From: Phormidium tenue FACHB-1050
GTDB lineage: Bacteria; Cyanobacteriota; Cyanobacteriia; Pseudanabaenales; Pseudanabaenaceae
Direction: 5' to 3'
DNA length: 64,000 nt
Assembly: GCF_014696925.1 (NCBI RefSeq)
Contig: NZ_JACJQY010000003.1
Span: 1-64,000, forward strand
The notes beneath the pieces were generated by a model. The model searched no databases, had not been told where the DNA came from, and saw only the letters and a list, made by a program, of their open reading frames with translations. This document shows positions 25,097-34,092 of the stretch, piece after piece; the first letter of the stretch is position 1, and each line of letters opens with the position of its first letter. Both the position numbers and the translations under genes were made by a program.

Positions 25097-26962
25097 ATGT
25101 TTATGCTCAAACCCAGATCTAGTAACTCGATCAATTTAGTTGCACTTACAGCAACAACGATCGCATCAACATTGATGGCTAGCGCTTTGCATCCCAACTA
25201 TGCTCAAGCTGAAGTTCAAAAGGAATCCGCGATCGCTACAAATGAATCTGAACTAGTTCGATCAATTGGTCGTGATCCAATGATCATACCTGCCACCACA
25301 GCCAATCAATCACAGACATTACCAGTTTCCAACAATCCTAGTACTGATTCAGAAATTATTCGGGCAATCAATTCTGGATTAGGTCAATCAAAACTAGTCA
25401 AAACCAGCGATCGTACTAAACCAAATCTTAATGCTCAGGGGGTTACATCAGTTTCGCAACTAAGTGATGTTAAACCTACAGACTGGGCTTTCACAGCATT
25501 ACAATCCCTCGTTGAGCGCTACGGTTGCATCGCAGGCTATCCAGACAGCACCTTTCGCGGTAGACAAGCTACTAGTCGTTATGAATTTGCCGCAGGTGTA
25601 AATGCTTGTCTCGACAAAATCAACGAAATCATCTCCGCTGGGCTAGCAGACAAAGTTGGACAAGAAGATCTCGCTACCTTGAAAAAACTGCAAGAGGAAT
25701 TTGCGGCTGAGCTTGCGACTTTGCGTGGTCGAGTTGATGCTCTCGAAGCAAAAACCACCAAACTTGAAGCACAGCAATTTTCGACAACAACCAAGCTATT
25801 TGGGCAAGCTATTTTTGGACTTCAAAGCCGTTTGCCAAACACTGGTAGCCTCACTCCTAGAGATGGGACACGCAACACCGTTGATGATGCCACGAATCTT
25901 ACCTTTGGCTATAACCTGCAACTCAGCTTGGTCACCCAGTTTGACAACCGCAGTCTTTTGTTAACAGGTATTCAAGCGGGGAACGCTTCCACCGCTTCGA
26001 CACTTTTTGCAAACAATAACTTTCTAACCAATTCTTATACTCGCCTCGGATACGAGCTGGATACAGCTAATTCAATCCAATTGAGCGATTTGTCCTATCG
26101 CTTTTTAGTGGGCGATAATCTTGCAGTGATTGTAGGTGCAGCAGGGGTTGCTCCATCAAGTGTATTTCGCGGACCTAACCGTTATGAAAGTGCAGGTCAA
26201 GGTGCGCTCTCAGCCTTTGCTCAACGCAACCCCATCCTCAACTTTCCAGGGCAAGCTGGTATTGGCTTTGACTGGCAAATCAGCGATAACATTAGCTTGC
26301 AAGGCGTTTATGCGGCAGCATTAGCTTCAGACCCCAACAATGGTTTAACAGGTGGTCCCTTTACCGCAGGTGTACAACTTGCTCTCACACCCAGTGAAGC
26401 AGTCGATCTTGCACTGTATTACCTTAATTCCTACACCACTAATGCCAGCCTAAATACAGGCGTTGGTGATAACTTGCTTGGTCCGATCGCAGGACGTTTC
26501 TCAACCAATGCCTTTGGTGGTACGGCGACATGGAGAATCTCTCCTCAAATTACTCTGGGTGGATGGGCTGGTTATACTACATCGGCTACTAGAGATGCAG
26601 GACTTGGCGGTTCAGTTGACACATTTAATTGGATGGCGTTTTTAAACTTCCCCGACTTATTTGCTGAAGGCAACTTGGGCGGTATCTACGTGGGACAACC
26701 TCCCAAAATTACCAGCAGTAACCTTACTCAAAATGGCGTACCTGCGTTTAACATTCCTAGTGCGATCGGTTTGTCTGGTGTTGCCCCAGGAGACTTTGGT
26801 GGTCAGCCTGCCTCAACCACTCATTTAGAGTTGTTTTATCGGATGCGTCTAAATGACAATATTAGTATCACCCCTGGCTTACTATTCATTTTCAACCCTG
26901 TACAAACGGCAGGCAGTGACACCATTACTGTTGGTGCTATCCGCACAACTTTTACGTTCTAG
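25097..26962 (+). CDS. Iron-uptake-type outer-membrane porin (SLH + OprB)
   Basis: 621 residues. A signal peptide ends near HPNYAQAE. One S-layer homology domain at about residues 118-175 (VSQLSDVKPTDWAFTALQSL, VERYGCIAGYPDSTFRG) would bind secondary cell-wall polymers. A short coiled coil follows (LRGRVDALEAKTTKLEAQ), then a beta-barrel with OprB/carbohydrate-porin features and a final Phe (RTTFTF). This is the cyanobacterial Som/iron-uptake porin type. It is the main outer-membrane diffusion channel class in this phylum. The start ATG 25097 gives MFMLKPRSSNS before the hydrophobic core. Confidence 0.9.
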   Translation: MFMLKPRSSNSINLVALTATTIASTLMASALHPNYAQAEVQKESAIATNESELVRSIGRDPMIIPATTANQSQTLPVSNNPSTDSEIIRAINSGLGQSKLVKTSDRTKPNLNAQGVTSVSQLSDVKPTDWAFTALQSLVERYGCIAGYPDSTFRGRQATSRYEFAAGVNACLDKINEIISAGLADKVGQEDLATLKKLQEEFAAELATLRGRVDALEAKTTKLEAQQFSTTTKLFGQAIFGLQSRLPNTGSLTPRDGTRNTVDDATNLTFGYNLQLSLVTQFDNRSLLLTGIQAGNASTASTLFANNNFLTNSYTRLGYELDTANSIQLSDLSYRFLVGDNLAVIVGAAGVAPSSVFRGPNRYESAGQGALSAFAQRNPILNFPGQAGIGFDWQISDNISLQGVYAAALASDPNNGLTGGPFTAGVQLALTPSEAVDLALYYLNSYTTNASLNTGVGDNLLGPIAGRFSTNAFGGTATWRISPQITLGGWAGYTTSATRDAGLGGSVDTFNWMAFLNFPDLFAEGNLGGIYVGQPPKITSSNLTQNGVPAFNIPSAIGLSGVAPGDFGGQPASTTHLELFYRMRLNDNISITPGLLFIFNPVQTAGSDTITVGAIRTTFTF

Positions 26963-26967
26963 TGCAA

Positions 26968-27048
26968 AATCACAAAATGGCGTAGCCATTTTGTGATTGC
27001 AAAAGCTTTACTGAGTTTGTTTTTAATTCGTAAAAGTGTCTTCACACA
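26968..27048 (+). repeat. Family B remnant
   Basis: CACAAAATGGCGTAGCCATT hairpin, then a TTACTGAGTTTG segment and AAAAGTGTCTTCACAC. The outer ends are lost. With the hairpin at 27055 and the one at 27219 this fills the 26963-27299 spacer. Confidence 0.65.
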
Positions 27049-27054
27049 CAAATC

Positions 27055-27093
27055 TAAAATTAAGGGTGGCGCTTTATGCCACCCTTAATTTTA
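27055..27093 (+). terminator. Hairpin downstream of the porin gene
   Basis: TAAAATTAAGGGTGGC arms around a GCTTTAT-containing apex. No strong T-run, so a terminator function is moderate. Confidence 0.55.
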
Positions 27094-27218
27094 GGAGGAT
27101 TTAATTTTCAGGTTTTATGAAGAAAAAATTTTTTGAAATTTGGGGAACCATAGAAATAGCCTAGTCGTCTTGGGTGAAATCAGTTCTGATATGGAACTAC
27201 TTCCGAGCTATTTACGTC

Positions 27219-27252
27219 GAACTGAAGCTTTTAGCTAGCAAAGCTTTAGTTC
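27219..27252 (+). promoter_or_regulatory. Leader hairpin before the repeat-rich surface protein
   Basis: GAACTGAAGCTTTT pairs with AAAGCTTTAGTTC around AGCTAGC, ending 48 bases before ATG 27300. It lies in the likely 5' leader; a regulatory role is only a guess. Confidence 0.35.
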
Positions 27253-27299
27253 CAAGATTACTCAGGTACGCGCACAAAATATCAAGAAGGACAATAAAA

Positions 27300-28817
27300 A
27301 TGTTAACTCGGATCAAGAATTACACATTTAATTTGGGGGCGATCGCAATTACACTTGGTGCAACAGCGATCGCAGCATCTCCATCACTAGCTCAAACAAC
27401 CTCCGTACCAATTACTGGTGGTAGTTTTACAGTAAACGTGACTAATGCAGCCACAAACAACGTTAATAGCACAGCTGTAACTGTACTAACACCAGTTGGA
27501 ACTGCTCAAATTTCTGCTCTTTCAGGAACTACTGCTGGGACTACTAACCTAGCTGTTGGCAATAATTTTGACATTGTTGGTAAATCCACTGGCTCTGTCA
27601 ACTTTGACACTGGGACAACTGCTAACTTTACAAATGCTGATACCACCATCAAAGGTAAAGTTGTTACTACAACGACTCCTGGGAATGTCTCCGCTTTAGC
27701 AGCGCCAGCCACAGTAACTGGTTCTATTCAAAAAGACTCTTTTATCCAAGTTCCTACAGCGAACATCTCTGCATTACCATCTAACACAGTCGTTATTCCT
27801 ATTACAAGTGGGAAGTTTGATGTCACTCGCTTTAATGATGGCACAACAGTTGGTAATAGCATTCCTACAGTGCTTACTCCCTTTGGAACTGCTCAACTCA
27901 CCAAGTTTACATTTAAAACTCTTGAAAATTTGAATGGATCATCACTATTTGCTGTTGATGATGAAGTGCGTACTACTGGTTTAGCTTCTGGTTCTATTCC
28001 CAGCAAGGTTAGCACTTTTACTGATGCGAAGACTGCTATGGTTGGGAAGCTTACAACTGCGACAGCTAACCCAAACGCTTCATTCACTCTCAAGGGCGAT
28101 ATCACTGGTGGCAATCTGATTGTTCCATCTAGTGCAACCACTATACCAAACACCAGCACTGAGACAATTCTCATTCTTGTCAATAATCCCAAGTTGCTGA
28201 AGTTGGTTGGTCTGAGTCCAAGTTTCTTAGCTCCTGGTAAAAGCAAATTCCTGCTTGTACTAGTCAACAACCAAAGCTTGCTAAACTATATAGAATCAAA
28301 GTCTTCCGAATTTGATTCTAGCGATCCAGTATCTTTTGGTAATAGCAATGCTGTAGATAAGATCGTTTTCGTCAATTTCCAGAAGAAGAATCTCTACTAT
28401 TTTAGCGAGGTATCTTATCAAGCTTTGTTGACAGCGATCGCTAATTCTAGCAATACCTCCAACAATAGTTCTAACAACACCTCCAACAATAGTTCTAACA
28501 ATACCTCCAACAACAGTTCTAACAACACCTCCACTAATACCTCCAACAATAGTTCTAACAACACCTCCAACAACAGTTCTAACAACACTTCTAACAACAC
28601 CTCCACTAATACCTCCAACAACACTTCTAACAACACCTCCACTAATACTTCTACTCAAGTTGTGAGAGTGGTTTTTGTTGGTCTACCTAGTCGCCTTATC
28701 CCTGGTTTTGGCACAGTCGCAAAATTTGAACGCCGCGATCGCAATGATGATGATGACCGCCGTGGTGATGATCGTCGTGGTGATGATCGTCGTGGCGATG
28801 ACAATGATGATGACTAA
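27300..28817 (+). CDS. Secreted protein with Asn/Ser/Thr repeats and Arg-Gly-Asp-Asp tail
   Basis: 505 residues from ATG 27300, chosen because AGAAGGA precedes it and a signal peptide follows (LGAIAITLGATAIAASPSLAQ). Two homologous beta-rich units follow: VPITGGSFTVN...VLTPVGTAQIS and IPITSGKFDVTRF...VLTPFGTAQLTKF. A third domain follows (ILILVNNPKLLKLVGLSPSF). A stalk of about 65 residues consists of SNNTSNNSSNNTS repeats. The end is highly charged (DRRGDDRRGDD). No known family. The architecture suggests an extracellular or surface protein with a flexible, possibly glycosylated stalk. Confidence 0.75.
   Translation: MLTRIKNYTFNLGAIAITLGATAIAASPSLAQTTSVPITGGSFTVNVTNAATNNVNSTAVTVLTPVGTAQISALSGTTAGTTNLAVGNNFDIVGKSTGSVNFDTGTTANFTNADTTIKGKVVTTTTPGNVSALAAPATVTGSIQKDSFIQVPTANISALPSNTVVIPITSGKFDVTRFNDGTTVGNSIPTVLTPFGTAQLTKFTFKTLENLNGSSLFAVDDEVRTTGLASGSIPSKVSTFTDAKTAMVGKLTTATANPNASFTLKGDITGGNLIVPSSATTIPNTSTETILILVNNPKLLKLVGLSPSFLAPGKSKFLLVLVNNQSLLNYIESKSSEFDSSDPVSFGNSNAVDKIVFVNFQKKNLYYFSEVSYQALLTAIANSSNTSNNSSNNTSNNSSNNTSNNSSNNTSTNTSNNSSNNTSNNSSNNTSNNTSTNTSNNTSNNTSTNTSTQVVRVVFVGLPSRLIPGFGTVAKFERRDRNDDDDRRGDDRRGDDRRGDDNDDD
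28447..28647. repeat. Intragenic ACCTCCAACAATAGTTCTAA-type tandem repeat
   Basis: Units of 21-24 bases alternate ACCTCCAACAA(C/T)AGTTCTAACA and ACCTCCACTAAT. Repeat number probably varies by slippage, changing stalk length without breaking the frame because all units are multiples of three. Confidence 0.85.
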
Positions 28818-28859
28818 ATCTTAAGCTATAGCAAGGCTTAAGCTAGTTAGAAAAATTCA

Positions 28860-28912
28860 AAAACCAAAAGAGTAATGGCGGCGCTTCGCGCCGCCATTAC
28901 TCTTTTGGTTTT
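28860..28912. repeat. Family A-type hairpin with GCTTCGC apex
   Basis: Perfect 25-base arms starting AAAACCAAAAGAGTAATGGC around TTC. The flanks do not clearly keep the TATAGC ends. It may serve as terminator for the preceding gene. Confidence 0.8.
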
Positions 28913-28935
28913 GAGTGCAAAGTACGTTAAATAAT

Positions 28936-28978
28936 ACAAAAGCACAAAATGGCGTAGCCATTTTGTGCTTTTGTATTA
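28936..28978. repeat. Solo family B left hairpin
   Basis: AATACAAAAGCACAAAATGG then CGTAGCC and full complement: the first hairpin of family B extended into a perfect palindrome, without the second half. Confidence 0.7.
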
Positions 28979-28992
28979 CATCCGAATCTTTT

Positions 28993-30525
28993 TTAGAGTT
29001 TACATATTTGGCGCGATCGCGAAAGTGCTACTTCTTCTACTTGCCAACCAAAGGCAAAATGACTAATAGAATTAACCGCAGGTACAGCTGCCCGAATGGC
29101 TTGCATTTGTACTTCTAAGGATGGACGATTTGTAAAGGGTTCGTTCCATTGACCAACTAAAATTGGCGCGATCTTGGTTCCGCTCGGAGCATAGTTTGCA
29201 ATCCTAAGAACTTGCGCCACGATGCAGTCTGGCTTACCACAAACTGCATATGCCATCGGTTGCCACTCATAAGCATTGGTAAACAAATGCCAAGGTTGCA
29301 TTCGCGAGTCAAATCCAGCACCTACGGGTTGATTACCATCGGAGAAAAAAGCAATACTAGCAGGAAGCCCTTGCTGGAAAACAGGTTTAGAAACGGTGTC
29401 AAGATAATAGGTCACACCAATAAAAGCATGACCAACAGCTAATCGCCAGAGTTCACTTTGCCAATAGGCGATCGCAGGATTATTTTGCTCAGATGGTTGG
29501 CGACCTTGCCAGAGAGGTTCTGTTTCTTGTGGGTAGAGCTTTTTGACAGCTTGCAGATCTGTTGGTGTGATATAACCCTGTTTGAGAAAGCGATTGATAA
29601 TTTCTCGACCCTGAAAATTCTCAGCGCGATCGCGAAAAGCTTGCAAAGAAGCTTGTCCATAAATCCATAGATAGCGAACATTACTCACCACCGAAGACGC
29701 ACCCGCGCCGCGCTTGTAACGCACATAATCAAACACTACCCCGTCAGGTTTGCGCTTAACGACCTCATTCACTGCTAAATACAAATCACTCTGGGCTTGA
29801 TAATTGTAGGGATCGATAAATAGCTGATCTTTAGTAGGAACTTCACCTTCACCATTTTTTCCTAAGTTCTCAACTATGGAAATTGTACTATCACCATTAG
29901 CATTGCGAGCGATCGCATTTTGACGGGCTACGGTTAATTTTGATAGTCCATTAAGATCTATGCCTCTACCATAGCCAGTTCCCACATTCATCGTAAAGAT
30001 CCACGCATGAACCTTGATTCCCCGTTCTCGTCCTTTAGCGATCGCTAGTTTTAATAAGTCTGCATTTTTATGCTTCTCAGATTGCACAAGGGAATTCCAA
30101 GCTGTCGTATTCTCTGATTGTGGTAATAGAATCTTGCCATCGGACAGCACCTCTATAAATACTTGGTTATAGCCCTTATTCACAATCCGATCCATCACTT
30201 CGTCAAGTTTGCCAGACTGTAAATCACAGGGATATAAACGCAGCCAGATCCCTTGAGTTTTCAGCCAAGATTTTTGACGGCAGGTGGTGAGAGATTGACT
30301 ATGCTCTTTCATAATCGCTTGATATTCTCTAGTTGCTGCTAAATTTGCACTTTTAGTTGTGTCTTGAAAAGCAGCAATTCGCAAATTTTCTTTGGTAGCG
30401 ATCGCCTCACTCTCAAATTGACAATATTCACCAACTTGAGCCAAGGCTGGTTGTGAAACAATGGCTACTAAAAAGTTAGTACAGACAATAAGGGAAAAGA
30501 ATTGAGTAGCGATGTTTACTGACAT
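28993..30525 (-). CDS. GHL10-type (DUF187) glycoside-hydrolase-like secreted protein
   Basis: 510 residues with a signal peptide (FFSLIVCTNFLVAIVSQPALAQ). The catalytic-type barrel starts near WLRLYPCDLQSGKLDEVMDR, then VFIEVLSDGKILLP and GIKVHAWIFTMNVGTGYGRG. The conserved FIDPYNYQAQSDLYLAVNEV and DGVVFDYVRYKRG match GHL10/DUF187 proteins ('family 10 glycosylhydrolase'). Relatives act on polysaccharides or glycosaminoglycan-like material at the cell surface. The substrate here is unknown. Periplasmic or outer location is inferred from the signal peptide. Confidence 0.82.
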   Translation of the reverse strand: MSVNIATQFFSLIVCTNFLVAIVSQPALAQVGEYCQFESEAIATKENLRIAAFQDTTKSANLAATREYQAIMKEHSQSLTTCRQKSWLKTQGIWLRLYPCDLQSGKLDEVMDRIVNKGYNQVFIEVLSDGKILLPQSENTTAWNSLVQSEKHKNADLLKLAIAKGRERGIKVHAWIFTMNVGTGYGRGIDLNGLSKLTVARQNAIARNANGDSTISIVENLGKNGEGEVPTKDQLFIDPYNYQAQSDLYLAVNEVVKRKPDGVVFDYVRYKRGAGASSVVSNVRYLWIYGQASLQAFRDRAENFQGREIINRFLKQGYITPTDLQAVKKLYPQETEPLWQGRQPSEQNNPAIAYWQSELWRLAVGHAFIGVTYYLDTVSKPVFQQGLPASIAFFSDGNQPVGAGFDSRMQPWHLFTNAYEWQPMAYAVCGKPDCIVAQVLRIANYAPSGTKIAPILVGQWNEPFTNRPSLEVQMQAIRAAVPAVNSISHFAFGWQVEEVALSRSRQICKL

Positions 30526-30651
30526 AGGAGAACCGCAATATTGATGGGCGATGAAATTGCTGTAATGTTTTGGGGAAATATGTTATTAAATTTTTGACAT
30601 AGCGCCAAGCACTGTAACAGAAATCGAACACCATAGCAGACTTTAATCGCC

Positions 30652-31602
30652 ATGACTGATGTTATTAATCCATCAACCGTTGAATCACCTGAGACTTATT
30701 TACAGTTTGGCGATCGCTATTACCAGTCTGGTAACATTCCTCTTGCACTAAAAAATTATCAACGCGCCTTAGCCATTAAGCCAGAATTTGCCCCAGCCCA
30801 TGAGCGGATTGGGACAATCTATCAACAGCAAGGGAATTTGATGGAAGCGATCGCCAGTTTTAGTCAAGCAGTGCAGCTCGATCCACAATTTTTAGCGGCA
30901 CAATTAGGATTAGGTAATGCTTATCAACAGATGGGATGGGCGGAGCTAGCGATTACACATTTTCAACAAGCACTGGAACTACATCCTGATCGTTTTTTAG
31001 CAGAATACCATTGCAAACTGGGGGATAGCCTCAAGGAGAGGGGCAGAATTACAGAAGCATTAGCTAGCTATGAAAGAGCGATTGCCACAAATCCTGATGA
31101 TGTTGATGGCTATCGAGCGATCGCTCAAACGTATTTTCAACAGAATGAGCCAGAATTAGTCAAGGCTATCTATGAAAGAGCGGAAGACCATAATTCAGAA
31201 ATTCTACAAGCTAAGGACTACAACGCTCTAGGAATAGCATATTTACAAAAAATTACGGTGATTGACTCGGATCAGCAATCTCTAAAAGAGGATTTAGAAA
31301 GTAACGCGATCGCCTGTTTTGAAAAAGCAATTCAAATCAATCCTACCTATGCTGATGCTCATTGCAATCTTGGTAGTACCTTCATTCGCAAAAATCAACT
31401 TAAAGATGCGATTCTTGCCTATAAAGAAGCGATCGATATTGACCCTAATTTTGCCCAACCCTACTTCAATCTTGGCATTATCTTCAACAATATTGGCAAA
31501 ACTGACGAAGCGATCGCCTGTTTCCAATCCGCAGTTGATCTTGTTCCCAATTGGGTCGAAGCAAAACAATATCTCGGTAAGCTTCTAGAACGTCAGCTAT
31601 AA
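30652..31602 (+). CDS. Tetratricopeptide-repeat protein
   Basis: 316 residues made almost wholly of TPR units with the usual W/Y-L-G-Y-A-F-A-P spacing, for example GDRYYQSGNIPLALKNYQRA, PAHERIGTIYQQQGNLMEAI and AQLGLGNAYQQMGWAELAI. About seven to eight units are visible. No signal peptide and no catalytic domain, so it is a cytosolic scaffold of unknown partner. It is divergent from the glycosidase-like gene. Confidence 0.85.
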   Translation: MTDVINPSTVESPETYLQFGDRYYQSGNIPLALKNYQRALAIKPEFAPAHERIGTIYQQQGNLMEAIASFSQAVQLDPQFLAAQLGLGNAYQQMGWAELAITHFQQALELHPDRFLAEYHCKLGDSLKERGRITEALASYERAIATNPDDVDGYRAIAQTYFQQNEPELVKAIYERAEDHNSEILQAKDYNALGIAYLQKITVIDSDQQSLKEDLESNAIACFEKAIQINPTYADAHCNLGSTFIRKNQLKDAILAYKEAIDIDPNFAQPYFNLGIIFNNIGKTDEAIACFQSAVDLVPNWVEAKQYLGKLLERQL

Positions 31603-31718
31603 ACGCAAATGTTGCTAGGTAATGCGTTTGCTATACTCAAAGCACAGTCTAACTTTAATCCTTACCGAAGATGGCAGGATCAATTAACTAAAGACGAAAA
31701 TCATGTAAGTAAAAAACC

Positions 31719-31976
31719 ATGCAAAAAACAATAACTATCAGTCTAACCCCCGAAGGAAACTTACAACTTCCTCTAGAAATTCGTGAACAGTTTTCCAATG
31801 GCGAACAGTACTTGGTTATTACAAGCGAAAATACAATTACATTTAAAAAAGCTACTAAATTAAGTTGGCAAGAAATCAGAGAAAAAAGACAGTTGCTTGG
31901 TAGTGATCCTAATCCTCTCACTAATGAGGAAATTTGTGAAATTGTGAAAGAAGTACGTAAAGAAGCAGCCATATGA
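31719..31976 (+). CDS. AbrB/VapB-like antitoxin
   Basis: 85 residues. The N-terminal half is a swapped-hairpin AbrB-like DNA-binding domain (ITISLTPEGNLQLPLEIREQ, EQYLVITSENTITFKK). The C-terminal half is helical and charged (WQEIREKRQLLGSDPNPLTNEEICEIVKEVRKEA), suited to bind the toxin. Its stop overlaps the start of the PIN-domain gene by four bases. The pair is probably autoregulated through this protein, as in other VapBC modules. Confidence 0.8.
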   Translation: MQKTITISLTPEGNLQLPLEIREQFSNGEQYLVITSENTITFKKATKLSWQEIREKRQLLGSDPNPLTNEEICEIVKEVRKEAAI

Positions 31977-32392
31977 TAGTGGTTTTAGATACAAACATTT
32001 GGTTGTCTGCAACTATTTGGGGCGGCATCCCTGATGAGATTATCTCTCTACAAGAGCAAAGGAAAATAGAAATAGCTTCTTCGCGAAAATTGTTAAGTGA
32101 GTTAGAAAATACATTTAACAAGAAGAAAATTCAGACCAAATTAGAGGCATTACAATTAACGACTTCTTCTGCAATCAGTCTTGTCTATGAGTCTGTAAAT
32201 ATTTATCCAATTGAAGAATTAATTGTTCCAGAGCTCCGAGATCCAGACGATACTATTGTTTTAGCTACAGCGATCGCTGCTAATGCTGAAGTCATTATTA
32301 CAGGCGATCGCGATTTGTTGATTTTGCAAGAATATCAAAACATGCAGATTATGACTGCTACGGATTTTTTGGAGCAGTATTTTAATTTGTAG
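31973..32392 (+). CDS. PIN-domain toxin (VapC-like ribonuclease)
   Basis: 139 residues of the 'putative toxin component, PIN family' group. The acidic active-site residues expected for a Mg2+-dependent RNase are present: D6 (VVLDTNIW), E44 (LLSELENTF), D93 (DPDDTIVLATA) and D112/D114 (ITGDRDLL). It overlaps the antitoxin by four bases (ATGA). Cleavage target (tRNA, rRNA or mRNA) unknown. All key residues are kept, so the toxin appears functional. Confidence 0.85.
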   Translation: MIVVLDTNIWLSATIWGGIPDEIISLQEQRKIEIASSRKLLSELENTFNKKKIQTKLEALQLTTSSAISLVYESVNIYPIEELIVPELRDPDDTIVLATAIAANAEVIITGDRDLLILQEYQNMQIMTATDFLEQYFNL

Positions 32393-32412
32393 AGATATTG
32401 ATCGCTAGCTGC

Positions 32413-34092
32413 TTAAAAAGGAACAGGTATTTGCAAATGGACATACTCTTGCGATCGCGGATGCCTGAAAGTTAAATCCCGCGCATGGAGATGTAGGCGC
32501 GTAGTTGCAGTCTGACAACCATAAAGGCGATCGCCTAAAATTGGTATTCCTAAACCTTGAGGATCAGCAGAGTGAACTCGCAATTGATGAGTTCTTCCTG
32601 TTAAAGGAATAAATTCTATCCGTGAATAATTCCCGACCTGTCCTAGTAAGCGGAACTCCGTCACGCTGGGCTTCCCACGTGGTAAGTCTACTTGTTGATA
32701 GGGGCGATTTTCGGGATTGCCCCATAGTGGCAAATCAATTATCCCCTGCTCACGTTCAATCTTACTCGATAGCAATGCTTCGTAAATTTTGTGGATTTCT
32801 CGCTTTTGAAACTGTTCACTCAAACAGCGAAGAGATTCTAAATCACGGGCAAATAATAGAATCCCTGAAGTTTGGCGATCAAGACGATGTACTGGATAAA
32901 TAGGAACGTCTGCCCCGAAAGATTGACGTAATCGGCTTAGCACACTGTCTTGAGTATCTAGATATCGTCCAGGAATAGAGAGAAGTTCTGGAGGTTTAGC
33001 GATCGCAATCAAACAATCATCTTCATAGATGATTGACAAAGGTTGCGAAGCAACCTTTGTCAAAGGTATGGCTGGGGAGTTTTTTCTTCCTGACAATAAA
33101 AATCCCATTAATGGCTGACAGCGTTCTACACAAGCACCATAAAACTCTCCCTGAATTTTATAACCATCGGGTGAAGGATTTCCCCACCAAAACTCTGCCA
33201 TTGCTAGAGGTATAAAGTTATGAGTTGCTGCATAGTGCAGTAACTTTGGAGCGCAACAATCACCAATTCCCGTAGGCATCGCTCCTTCCGTAATTAACTC
33301 CCTCAGCGATCGCGTTTCTCCAGCGAAATTAGTTAACACATAAGCATTATGCAATTGCGCTTGCAAAGTGCGCGATAACTCTCGCCGTTGTTGTTTGAGA
33401 ATGAGCATTTTGCTGTCAGCCAGCGTAATTATTTCTTTTAAGGGCAACAGAACCTGATCACGATCGCGTTTAAAATCACGTCTTGCCATCTTTTCTTGTT
33501 GGCTTTCCCTATCCAAGTTCTTGAGTGCGATTTCCAATTCTTTTCCTGTTAAGGATGCTAATAATTGCAATCGCGTAGCATGTCTTGCTTGTTTAGAAAC
33601 TTGATGTCGATCGCTTAAAGCTTGAAACTGAGCTTCATATTCTTGAGATAGACTCTTATATTGCAGCCTCTCAGGAATCTCGCTTAACTCGATTAATTCC
33701 TGTTTAATGGTCGCTAATTTGCTTAATGTAATTGATTCCTCAATCGCCACCTTCTCTCGACCTGCAATTGGGGGAACCCATCCTTCAAGATCACTTTGAC
33801 CATTTAATAATCCAGAAAAGGCTTTGAGCACTAATCTTTCTCCCGTTGGTGATTTTGCTAGCAATACCCCATACATTTTCCCTTCTGCATTTTCAGGATA
33901 GCTACGTTTGAGTTCCTGCATCATATTTTGAGCGATCGCCTCAACCTGCAAAGTTCTTGGCAATCGCAACAATTCACCACTATAGGGACAAATCCCTTCA
34001 TACCAATAGGTAACAGCTTGATCTTCCTCTGAAACAAGTATCATGGCAGAAGCATCTAATATTTCGCCGCCTATTTCTTCGATATGAGTCAC
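32413..34092 (-). CDS. RluA-family pseudouridine synthase with long N-terminal extension
   Basis: 559 residues, about twice the usual RluA length. The catalytic domain is C-terminal: IPVHRLDRQTSGIL with the nucleophilic Asp in HRLDR, then IDLPLWGNPENRPYQQVD and LTGRTHQLRVHSADPQGLGI. The first 300 residues include a coiled-coil stretch (about 140-250). They also include a segment with Cys (DCCAPKLLHYA, GACVERCQPLMGF) found in the large RluA-like proteins of several bacteria. It isomerises uridine in rRNA or tRNA; target unknown. The start is GTG 34092, overlapping the divergent selO start by nine bases. Confidence 0.85.
   Translation of the reverse strand: MTHIEEIGGEILDASAMILVSEEDQAVTYWYEGICPYSGELLRLPRTLQVEAIAQNMMQELKRSYPENAEGKMYGVLLAKSPTGERLVLKAFSGLLNGQSDLEGWVPPIAGREKVAIEESITLSKLATIKQELIELSEIPERLQYKSLSQEYEAQFQALSDRHQVSKQARHATRLQLLASLTGKELEIALKNLDRESQQEKMARRDFKRDRDQVLLPLKEIITLADSKMLILKQQRRELSRTLQAQLHNAYVLTNFAGETRSLRELITEGAMPTGIGDCCAPKLLHYAATHNFIPLAMAEFWWGNPSPDGYKIQGEFYGACVERCQPLMGFLLSGRKNSPAIPLTKVASQPLSIIYEDDCLIAIAKPPELLSIPGRYLDTQDSVLSRLRQSFGADVPIYPVHRLDRQTSGILLFARDLESLRCLSEQFQKREIHKIYEALLSSKIEREQGIIDLPLWGNPENRPYQQVDLPRGKPSVTEFRLLGQVGNYSRIEFIPLTGRTHQLRVHSADPQGLGIPILGDRLYGCQTATTRLHLHARDLTFRHPRSQEYVHLQIPVPF

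Noticed and set aside
28447-28647. Regular repeats resembling a CRISPR array
   Set aside because: Units are 21-24 bases without unique spacers, lie in frame in a gene, and no cas genes are present.
28296-28658. Two antisense frames rich in Val/Gly or Glu/Leu within the Asn/Ser/Thr repeat
   Set aside because: They are mirror readings of the repeat tract on the other strand and have no start context.
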